Assembly: GCF_019904235.1 (NCBI RefSeq)
Contig: NZ_CP063202.1
Coordinates: 3,038,001 to 3,102,000, forward strand
DNA from: Erythrobacter sp. SCSIO 43205
Lineage (GTDB): Bacteria > Pseudomonadota > Alphaproteobacteria > Sphingomonadales > Sphingomonadaceae
DNA: 64,000 nt
Direction of reading: 5' to 3'
In this document: piece by piece, positions 10,454-17,699 of the stretch
Position numbering within the stretch: the stretch's first letter is position 1
How the letters are laid out: every line of letters starts with the position of its first letter
Notes under the pieces: generated by a model
Database searches by the model: none
The model's input: only the letters and a program-made list of their open reading frames with translations
Told to the model about the DNA's origin: nothing
Position numbers and translations under genes: made by a program

Positions 10454-13224
10454 ACCTTCCATTGAACACCATCACCGACCTCTCCCAGCGGCTTCAGGAG
10501 CTTCACGCCCGAACGCGCGAGACACCCTTGTTCAACCCGGTGTTCCAATTGGGCCTCGATCTATCGCGCGGACTTGAAGGGGGCGCGCTTGACCTCGATG
10601 CGCTCGAAGCCTTGGTTGAAGAACTTGAATGCAAAAGCCTGAACGCGCGCACCGCGCGGCTTCGCGCACTGATTAAGCCTCACGCGCCCCAAACAGTGGC
10701 GACTTGCGATAGTGATGAGGAATTTGAAGTCTACCAAAAACGCTGGGAGGCGCCCCGCCTCCATGCCGTTTTCACCGCGCACCCGACTTTTCTGCTGACG
10801 CCGGCGCAAACCAGTGCGGTCGCTCATGCGGCGAGCACCGGCAGCGAAATTCATGCCTCGCCAGAGCTAAGCGGCGCAAAACGCCCGCAAGTGACGCTGG
10901 AATATGAACACGCCGAAGCCATGTCGGCTATCGCCCACGCTCAAGAGGCGCGCAGTGCGATCGTGCGCGAGGTTTACGAGCACGCCTATGGCTGTTGGCC
11001 AAAGCAGTGGAAGACGCTTCGCCCGATGCCGTTCCGCTTTGCCACATGGGTTGGCTATGACATGGACGGGCGCACCGATATTGCCTGGTATACCTCAATC
11101 CGCTTTCGCCTCGCTGAAAAGGCGGAGCGCCTTGCACGATATGCTTACGAATTGGCGGAAATCGACGAAGCCCACAAGCTTGTGGCTACGCTTAAAGCCG
11201 CAAGCGATCATGCGGCGAAAAGCGCGGAGGATTTTGCAGGCGATCTGTCGGCGCCAGAGGCTTTATCCGCTGCCGCCAACCGTTTGACCGCCGACGATCC
11301 GGCAAAGCTGACCAGTCTATCTGGCATCATCGCGCAGCTTGAGAAAGAAGCAGAAGGCGAGGCGGATAACACCCGCGCTGCCGATCTCCTGACCCTCGCC
11401 GCCGCTATGCGCGCCGATGGTCTTGGCATGGCGCACATCCATTTCCGCGTGAATGCCAAACAATTGCACAATGCGATCCGCACCCACCTGCACGAAAGCC
11501 CCGAGCTTGATTTGGCCAGCAAAGGCGCAATGGCGACGCTTCGCCGGATGCTGGCCGAAGTAAGCCCCAAGCGCACCAATTTTGCATCGCTAGCCATCGA
11601 AAGCTCAACCGCGACCCGCCAATTCCTCGCCATGGCGCAAATATTGGAGCACGTGGACGCTGACACGCCGATCCGGATGCTGGTCGCCGAATGCGAGCAA
11701 CCTTCGACGGTTCTTGCCGCGCTTTATCTCGCCAAACTGTTCGGGATTGAGGGCAAGGTTGACGTCTCGCCCCTGTTCGAAACCGAAGAAGCATTGGAGC
11801 ATGGCGGACGCTTCCTCGAAGCGTTGTGCAAAGAAGAAGCCTATCAGGAATATGCGCGCGGTCGTGGCCGGGTGTGCATCCAAACCGGCTTTTCCGACGC
11901 GGGGCGGTTCGTCGGGCAAATTCCGGCAAGCCTTGCGATTGAGCGGCTACAAGGGCGCTTGGCGCAAGCGATGGAGCGCCACAAGCTCACCGATGTCGCA
12001 GCGCTCATCTTCAACACTCACGGCGAAAGTATGGGACGCGGCGCGCACCCCTCCTCCTTCGCTGACCGTCTGACGTGGCCGCTAAGCCCATGGGCGCGCA
12101 GCCGGTTTGAACGACACGGTATTGCGCTTGAACCCGAAGTGTCGTTTCAGGGCGGCGATGGCTATCTGCCCTTCGCCAATGCGACCCTTGCGCGCGCAAC
12201 ATTGACGCGGATCATCAAGGATAGCCCGGTGCCAGAGCCCGTGTGCGAAGATCCGTTCTACACTCGCACGGATTTGAGCCTCGATTTCTACCGCGCGATC
12301 CGCGCGCATCAACGTCGCCACTTACGCAGCCAGACTTATAGCCGCGCCGTCACCGCCTTTGGACTTGGCCTTCTCAATTCGACGGGTAGCCGGGTCTCGC
12401 GCCGTCAAAGTGATCTTAGCGCCGACCGCGATATGAACTTGCGCCAAATCCGCGCCATCCCGCACAATTCCATCCTGCAACAGCTCGGCTTCCCGGTAAA
12501 CGTGATTGCCGGGATCGGTAGCGCGGCGGATGGGAATTATGAGGAGATCGCTGCCCTGCTTGAGACGAGCGATCGGGGCCGCCAATTGATGCGATTGGCG
12601 CAAACTTCCAACGCGCTTGGCAGCATTAAAACGGTCGCAGCGTATGGCGAGCTTTTTAACTCCGCCTATTGGGCAAGCCGCCCTTATCGTGGGACAGAGC
12701 CGCATTTGTCGGGTGCCTGCGAAGTGTTGGCCGAATATCTCACCAAGGATGACCGCACAGGCGTTTTCCGTCGTCTCGCATCGCGGCTTCGCGTCGATAC
12801 GCTAAAATTCCACCGTCTGCTCGACCTTTTGCCGCGTGAAGAGCGGCTCAGCCTTGATCAGGATACGCGTCGGATGATCGGATCAGCGCAAGCTTTGCGC
12901 CTTGCGCTGATGCAGCACATCTTCCTTCGCGCCGTGTCAGTGCCCGTGTTCAGCCGCGCCAACGACATCAGCCGAGAAGACGTGCTTGAGATGGTGTTCT
13001 CCCTGCGGATCGACGATGCGCTCGCACAAATGCGCCGCGCTTTCCCTGTCCATTTCCCCTCCCCTTCCGATTTTGCGATGGATGCGCCGGCGGATTATCC
13101 GGATGCAGATACAGGCGGCTATGGCGCAATTGCGCGCGATTACATCGACCCGATTGAGCGCGCTTATGGCCTCATGCTCCGGCTATCGGTTGCCATCGCC
13201 AATGAGTTCGGCGCGCATGGGTAA
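10450..13224 (+). CDS. Divergent phosphoenolpyruvate carboxylase-like protein
   Basis: This 924-residue protein has the overall PEPC layout. TAHPT is at 109-113 (normally TAHPTE, here followed by Phe), WVGYDMDGRTD is near 200 (family: WIGGDRDGNP), PLFET is near 441, GFSDAGRF at 480-487 stands where GYSDSAKD is expected, and NTHGESMGRG at 522-531 stands where HGRGGSIGRGG is expected. RAIPHNSILQQ stands for the usual AIPWxFAWTQ. The catalytic lysine of GYSDS-x-KD and the first arginine of HGRGG are therefore replaced. It is co-translated with glk. It may be an active but distant PEPC replenishing oxaloacetate, or a protein with a changed role. Confidence 0.75.
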   Translation: MNLPLNTITDLSQRLQELHARTRETPLFNPVFQLGLDLSRGLEGGALDLDALEALVEELECKSLNARTARLRALIKPHAPQTVATCDSDEEFEVYQKRWEAPRLHAVFTAHPTFLLTPAQTSAVAHAASTGSEIHASPELSGAKRPQVTLEYEHAEAMSAIAHAQEARSAIVREVYEHAYGCWPKQWKTLRPMPFRFATWVGYDMDGRTDIAWYTSIRFRLAEKAERLARYAYELAEIDEAHKLVATLKAASDHAAKSAEDFAGDLSAPEALSAAANRLTADDPAKLTSLSGIIAQLEKEAEGEADNTRAADLLTLAAAMRADGLGMAHIHFRVNAKQLHNAIRTHLHESPELDLASKGAMATLRRMLAEVSPKRTNFASLAIESSTATRQFLAMAQILEHVDADTPIRMLVAECEQPSTVLAALYLAKLFGIEGKVDVSPLFETEEALEHGGRFLEALCKEEAYQEYARGRGRVCIQTGFSDAGRFVGQIPASLAIERLQGRLAQAMERHKLTDVAALIFNTHGESMGRGAHPSSFADRLTWPLSPWARSRFERHGIALEPEVSFQGGDGYLPFANATLARATLTRIIKDSPVPEPVCEDPFYTRTDLSLDFYRAIRAHQRRHLRSQTYSRAVTAFGLGLLNSTGSRVSRRQSDLSADRDMNLRQIRAIPHNSILQQLGFPVNVIAGIGSAADGNYEEIAALLETSDRGRQLMRLAQTSNALGSIKTVAAYGELFNSAYWASRPYRGTEPHLSGACEVLAEYLTKDDRTGVFRRLASRLRVDTLKFHRLLDLLPREERLSLDQDTRRMIGSAQALRLALMQHIFLRAVSVPVFSRANDISREDVLEMVFSLRIDDALAQMRRAFPVHFPSPSDFAMDAPADYPDADTGGYGAIARDYIDPIERAYGLMLRLSVAIANEFGAHG

Positions 13225-13286
13225 GCCCTTGCGCTTGCTCACATGATTTTACACATCCTGCGCCCGTTTCGCGTTAACTTTTGCCC

Positions 13287-13316
13287 CCACGCAGCGTCCC
13301 CCCAAGGGACGCGTGG
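13287..13316. terminator. Bulged GC-rich hairpin downstream of the PEPC-like gene
   Basis: GCGTCCC (13294-13300) and GGGACGC (13306-13312) form a 7-bp stem with a CCCAA loop. CCAC/GTGG extends it across a 3-nt bulge. It lies 62 nt past the stop of the ED operon and 68 nt before the L,D-transpeptidase start. There is no T tract, so it may be a processing or pausing hairpin rather than a classical terminator. Confidence 0.45.
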
Positions 13317-13383
13317 CTGCAAGTCACTGGCGGTTCAGCCTTAAAAGCGCTAAGTTGCGAGTAATATTTAGGGACGAAAGACG

Positions 13384-14301
13384 ATGGCACTTGGGAAGAT
13401 TCGCATTGCAGGGGTGATTGGTCTTGCTGCTCTTATGGGCGGTGGGAGCCTTGTGGTGGGACAGACTTCAGAGGAAATGGCAGGCGATGCAGCGATGATT
13501 GTCGCTGACGATGTTGAGGACGCGATCCGCGCGATTGATCCGACAACTGGCGGCGATTCGCTGGTCTTCGACCCTTCCCTGCCACAACCCTACATGGCGC
13601 CCGAAGCCGCGCTTCCACCGCTTCCCGGAAATACGATCGGATCGCCAGAACGCGGCGCTGCCACGCGCCAGATTGCGCGTCAGGCGACAGATGATTTGCC
13701 CGAACTGCCCGCTGCGCCCGCTGAAATCACTGCGCGCGCTATGGGTCAGGCCGCATCGCGCGTCCCTGCGCCCACCCCCGCTATTGCCGCGCCAGAACCA
13801 GTTGTTGCCCCTGTTGTGGCAGCGAAAGAAGACCCTTTCGTCATCAATTCAATCCTGCCGATTGAAGGCACGATCAAATATGGCGAGTGGTTCTGGGATG
13901 AAAGCCGCGCCCCGAAGACGGGCAAGCTCGTTATCACGGTCGATCTTGACGCACGTGTGATCAGCGTTTTTCGCGATGGCCATGAAATCGGCACGGCCGT
14001 TGCCCTGCTCGGCACAAAAAGCCACCCGACACCCGTCGGTGTGTTCCCGATCCTGACCAAGGAGAAGGACAATGTGTCGGAGAAATATGACAATGCGCCC
14101 ATGCCCTGGACGCTGCGCATGACGTGGGACGGGATTGCGATCCACGGCTCGCCCGTGATGAACGGCTATGCCTCGCACGGCTGTGTTGGTGTTCCCGATC
14201 CGTTTGCAGAAAAGCTTTTCGCTGTCGCCAAGCGCGGCGACAAGGTTATCGTCACGCGCGGCAAGATGATTGGCGTGGGCGACAAGCTTATCAACGGGTA
14301 A
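13384..14301 (+). CDS. Periplasmic L,D-transpeptidase (YkuD domain)
   Basis: This 305-residue exported protein starts with a signal sequence or membrane anchor (hydrophobic core about residues 8-26). A low-complexity Ala/Pro-rich linker of about 120 residues follows, then a C-terminal YkuD catalytic domain beginning near residue 180 (KLVITVDLDARVISVF). The active-site signature is HGSPVMNGYASHGCVGVP, with the nucleophilic cysteine and both histidines intact. It should form 3-3 peptidoglycan cross-links or attach proteins to peptidoglycan. The gene stands alone and ends 2 nt from the convergent tilS gene. Confidence 0.9.
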   Translation: MALGKIRIAGVIGLAALMGGGSLVVGQTSEEMAGDAAMIVADDVEDAIRAIDPTTGGDSLVFDPSLPQPYMAPEAALPPLPGNTIGSPERGAATRQIARQATDDLPELPAAPAEITARAMGQAASRVPAPTPAIAAPEPVVAPVVAAKEDPFVINSILPIEGTIKYGEWFWDESRAPKTGKLVITVDLDARVISVFRDGHEIGTAVALLGTKSHPTPVGVFPILTKEKDNVSEKYDNAPMPWTLRMTWDGIAIHGSPVMNGYASHGCVGVPDPFAEKLFAVAKRGDKVIVTRGKMIGVGDKLING

Positions 14302-14303
14302 GA

Positions 14304-15239
14304 TTAATGCACCGCACGCGGTGGTTCAGATGAGAACCGCCAGACGCGCATTTCCACGCCCACCTTGGCGACCTTCTCGACGCCAGGGCGCGCCAATACC
14401 CCGCCAAGCGATGCGTTTTCGCCGCGCCATAGGCGGTCAGCGGCAACGCCTGCCTCGCTGCGGGTGACACGTCCGCCAAGCTCAGACACAATCCGGCACA
14501 CTGTCTCCACCTGAATGGCGCGTGGGACATTGCAGAAATAGCGGTATTGCGGCGCGCCCCTAAAGCCAGCGTCGTCGGTATCTTCGCGCGTTACCATCTC
14601 TTCCCAGTCGATTTGCGCATACCATTCAAGGGCGCGCCAGCCTTCGGCTAGATGCTGCGCGCTTCGAGCTAAAGCCTCCGGAGCTAGCCATTCGTGCTCT
14701 GCAATGTGGCGGCGCACCCGGACACGCTCGAAATTGCTATCTTCATTGGAAGGATCACGCACCGGCGTAATACCGCAGGCCTCAACCACGCACTCAAGCT
14801 CTGCTTTGCGAAAGTCCAAAAGCGGGCGGACGAGAGGGACATCCTCATAGCCCGGCACATGAGCAAAAGCGCGCACTCCGGCAAGCCCGGCAAGCCCGCT
14901 GCCACGAGCAAGCCTCATCAAGAGCGTCTCTGCTGCGTCATCCATGTGGTGCGCCGTCGCAACCGCTCCAAGGCTCTGCTCAATCGCCCAATCGCCCAGC
15001 GCCGTATAGCGGGCCTCGCGCGCTTTGGCCTGAAGGTTGCCGCCGCCCACGTGCACTTTGGCAGGGGTGAACGGCACATTGAGAGCCGCGCACACGCTTT
15101 CAACCAAAGCAACTTCAGCCTCAGCCTCTTTTCGCAAGGAATGGTCCACGCTCATCACGGCAATTTCGCCGGGCAAAGCGATGGCCGCTAGCACCAGCAA
15201 AGCAAGGCTGTCCGGCCCGCCCGAAACCGCAAGGCCCAA
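14304..15239 (-). CDS. tilS: tRNA(Ile)-lysidine synthetase (true start unclear, possibly near 15350)
   Basis: TilS attaches lysine to C34 of tRNA-Ile(CAU), giving it AUA specificity. The PP-loop signature SGGPDS, the AHHMDDAAET motif and the SNEDSNFERVRVR segment are present. The C-terminal substrate-binding domains of longer TilS proteins are absent. The only usable start codon in frame is the TTG at 15239, three to four residues before the PP loop, leaving almost no first helix. The frame remains open for about 110 more bases upstream and encodes plausible TilS-like sequence (ELTQRFAASLEALWPAEE), but contains no ATG, GTG or TTG. Translation may start at a rare codon near 15330-15350, or a small indel may separate an upstream ATG. 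Confidence 0.85.
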   Translation of the reverse strand: MGLAVSGGPDSLALLVLAAIALPGEIAVMSVDHSLRKEAEAEVALVESVCAALNVPFTPAKVHVGGGNLQAKAREARYTALGDWAIEQSLGAVATAHHMDDAAETLLMRLARGSGLAGLAGVRAFAHVPGYEDVPLVRPLLDFRKAELECVVEACGITPVRDPSNEDSNFERVRVRRHIAEHEWLAPEALARSAQHLAEGWRALEWYAQIDWEEMVTREDTDDAGFRGAPQYRYFCNVPRAIQVETVCRIVSELGGRVTRSEAGVAADRLWRGENASLGGVLARPGVEKVAKVGVEMRVWRFSSEPPRAVH

Positions 15240-15383
15240 TGGCCCGCCGCGCTCCTCGGCTGGCCAGAGCGCTTCGAGCGATGCAGCAAAGCGCTGTGTT
15301 AGCTCAGGGTCTACAGCATCAAGAGGTAATTGCGTATCAATCAGCGCCCCCTTTCGGCGCCCCTGTTTTTGCTCATGCGCCGA

Positions 15384-16391
15384 TCATTCTTCGCAAGTGA
15401 CCTTTTGCAGGTTCGCCTGATATTGGTCCGCCAAACGCCCCGTGGCAACTGCGGGATATGTCTCGCCAAATTCAGAAAGCGCAATACAAGCCCGCCGCGT
15501 ATCATCCATCGCGATCATGCTTTCAGCGAGGTACAACAGGCTGTCAGGCGCGCGGCGCGCAGTGCGGTCGGCCTGATAATTGCGCAGGAACCAGCGCGCC
15601 GCTTCCTCTGGCTGACCATCGTCCAAAAACGCACGGCCAAGCAAATTGCGCCCGTATGTGATGCGCGGGTGGTTGGGATATTGTTCTACGAAGGAAGCCA
15701 ATTGCTGGCGCGCTTCGGGATAGTATCCGGCGTTCCACAAGCGAAAGCCGTAGGAATATTCATCATCGCCCGCATCATCGGTTTGCGGTTTGGTGATGGC
15801 CTGCACGCCCGCAAGCCGTTCATCGCTCGGACCTGTGGCAGCGGGTGGCTGTGCACTCGAAGAGGTTGTCGTCGCGCTCGATTGGGCTCCGCTCATCGCG
15901 TCGATATTGCTACGCGTTGCCCCTCCCGATGACGGCCCTCCCGAAGCCGCGTTACCCGATTGCGCGCCGCTGGTGGGAAGAGTGCGGGTCGCCGCGCCTC
16001 CCGCCTCAAGCGCATCGAGCCGCGAGCGCACTGCTGCGATGGCAAAACGGTTCTCTTCGGTCAAAGCCGTCAGCCGCTGGAGTTGCAGTTCCATCGCATC
16101 AAGCCGCGCAAGAATATCGGTTACCGCGCTGGTCGAGGGACGCGCGACATTGGGTTGAGTGTTTGTGCCATCGCGCTGCGTGATCAGAGGTTCGAAGAAA
16201 CGGCCATCGCCGCCGGGAAACACCGCGCGTTGCAGGGCGCGGATTTCCGCTTCGGCGCGGCGAAGGCGAGCCTCGGCATCATCCTGTGCTGCGGCGGGGA
16301 CAGGGGTCGTCGCGACCACTGCGGCGGCAACCACAGCCCCGAGCATGGGGGGCAATTTGCGAAACGGCTTGGATGGAAGGGTCAGATGCAT
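15384..16391 (-). CDS. CpoB/YbgF-like periplasmic TPR protein
   Basis: This 335-residue protein has a signal peptide ending in AAAAQ (about residue 36). A short coiled-coil-like segment follows (ARLRRAEAEIRALQ), then a long Ser/Ala/Thr-rich linker and a C-terminal TPR domain (about 210-330), the layout of the Tol-Pal-associated coordinator CpoB. CpoB links peptidoglycan synthesis to outer-membrane constriction. The start at 16391 was chosen because the signal peptide begins there; the frame is open 36 codons further upstream without a plausible signal. It precedes tilS on the minus strand. No tol or pal genes are present in the window. Confidence 0.82.
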   Translation of the reverse strand: MHLTLPSKPFRKLPPMLGAVVAAAVVATTPVPAAAQDDAEARLRRAEAEIRALQRAVFPGGDGRFFEPLITQRDGTNTQPNVARPSTSAVTDILARLDAMELQLQRLTALTEENRFAIAAVRSRLDALEAGGAATRTLPTSGAQSGNAASGGPSSGGATRSNIDAMSGAQSSATTTSSSAQPPAATGPSDERLAGVQAITKPQTDDAGDDEYSYGFRLWNAGYYPEARQQLASFVEQYPNHPRITYGRNLLGRAFLDDGQPEEAARWFLRNYQADRTARRAPDSLLYLAESMIAMDDTRRACIALSEFGETYPAVATGRLADQYQANLQKVTCEE

Positions 16392-16578
16392 AGCGGTCAC
16401 TCGCTTCCTTTTGGTCCTTGAATTGTCCACATCGTGAGCAAAAACCTGCCACACGGCGGATGAATAGCAGCAGAATCCTGCCCCAACCCGCGCCTCCAAG
16501 TCGAGCCCGCCCCCTCACTAATCGGGGGAATGTGGGAAGGGATTTTGTAAAACCTCGCGCCACCCGTCGGTCAGGTGA

Positions 16579-16593
16579 GCGCCTTGAGGGCGC
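16579..16593. terminator. Short hairpin after the RodZ-like gene
   Basis: GCGCC and GGCGC pair around a TTGAG loop just past the stop codon of the RodZ-like gene as read on the minus strand. The stem is only 5 bp and no T tract follows, so termination is a weak inference. The roughly 200-nt gap to the CpoB-like gene start otherwise holds a second possible stem (CCCCC at 16510, GGGGG at 16524) and nothing else I can recognise. Confidence 0.3.
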
Positions 16594-16598
16594 GCCGA

Positions 16599-17525
16599 TT
16601 ATGGCGAACCGCCCTCACCCTCTTCCCCATTCCCGCGCGCAAGCAAGGCTGCGGCTGATACTGGTGCATCGGAAACAGGGACCATCTCGGTCGCAAGCGG
16701 AGGGACAGCCACCCCGCCTATGGTGATGTTGAAAAGGTTTGGACGCCCGGTGTTGATCCGGGGGTCTTGCGCATCAAGCGGCACTTCATAAGTGTCGCCA
16801 TCTTCCATCACGCCTTCGTAAAGGCGTTCGCCGCCCTCTTCATAAAAACGCACCCACGCGCCCTCACCGGTCGCGGTGAAGACCACTTGTCCTTCAGCAC
16901 TGGCAGCGGTGGCGGTGGTCGCTGCATCAGCGCTGCTGTTTTCACCGGCTGCGTCCGCCATCTGTTCAGGAACAGTTTCAGCCGCATCATCGCCATCCGC
17001 CATCAGCGACGGCAATTCGACACCAGCACCAAAGTAGCGGCTAGCGAAAGCGAGAACGCCCGCAATCAGCAAGAGCGCTGCAATCGCGCCAAACCATGCA
17101 AGGCCGCGTGAAGGCAGCTTGGCGGCATCGCCTGGCTCCATCCCTCCGGGAACAGGTCGGCGGTGCTCCCCGCTCTCCGCCAGCTCTTCACGAACGGCAT
17201 CAGCGATGGATTTTTCATCCAAGCCAACGACGCGCGCATAGCTGCGGGCAAAACCGATGGCATAAGTGCGCGAGGGAAGCGCATCAAAGGCGCTCGCCTC
17301 TATCGATTCCAGATGACGGATAGGGATCCGGGTTTCAGCGGCGACCTGTTCCAGCTCCATCCGACGTGCTTCGCGTGCGGAACGCAATCGCTCCCCAGCA
17401 CCAGTCTTGGCACCGGACTCGTCGCTGGCCCCGCCTGGGGCACCCCCATTGGGCGTGTCCGTCAGATCGTCCACAGAAGTCTCATCACTATCGACCTCAT
17501 TGAGGTGTGTTTGTTCATTTACCAT
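16599..17525 (-). CDS. RodZ-like helix-turn-helix membrane protein
   Basis: This 308-residue protein has a cytoplasmic HTH domain of the RodZ type (about residues 45-115, with LRSAREARRMELEQVAAET). A single transmembrane helix lies near 150-170 (AIAALLLIAGVLAFASRYF). The periplasmic C-terminal DUF4115 beta domain contains VVFTATGEGAWVRFYEEGG. RodZ connects MreB to the cell wall and maintains rod shape. The N-terminal 45 residues are acidic and low complexity. It lies between ptsP and the CpoB-like gene on the same strand, so this stretch is an envelope-oriented cluster. Gene identity as the functional rodZ is inferred. Confidence 0.82.
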   Translation of the reverse strand: MVNEQTHLNEVDSDETSVDDLTDTPNGGAPGGASDESGAKTGAGERLRSAREARRMELEQVAAETRIPIRHLESIEASAFDALPSRTYAIGFARSYARVVGLDEKSIADAVREELAESGEHRRPVPGGMEPGDAAKLPSRGLAWFGAIAALLLIAGVLAFASRYFGAGVELPSLMADGDDAAETVPEQMADAAGENSSADAATTATAASAEGQVVFTATGEGAWVRFYEEGGERLYEGVMEDGDTYEVPLDAQDPRINTGRPNLFNITIGGVAVPPLATEMVPVSDAPVSAAALLARGNGEEGEGGSP

Positions 17526-17699
17526 CGACCCGTCCGCTGCTGCCCCTGCGGGGTGCCTGTTTTGTTATGACACCATAGAGCTTTGCGATCATTTGCGAGT
17601 CAAGGGAGCGATCACAAAAAACTGGTCCGAATAGGCCAGATGCCCCCGAAAAGCGGCCAAGAGAGCGGTTAGTATGCGGTAAATGAGCAGTCGCGCGCG

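Noticed and set aside
14878..14905. Short tandem repeat GCAAGCCCG in tilS
   Set aside because: Only two to three imperfect copies within coding sequence; explained by repeated Leu-Ala/Gly codons.
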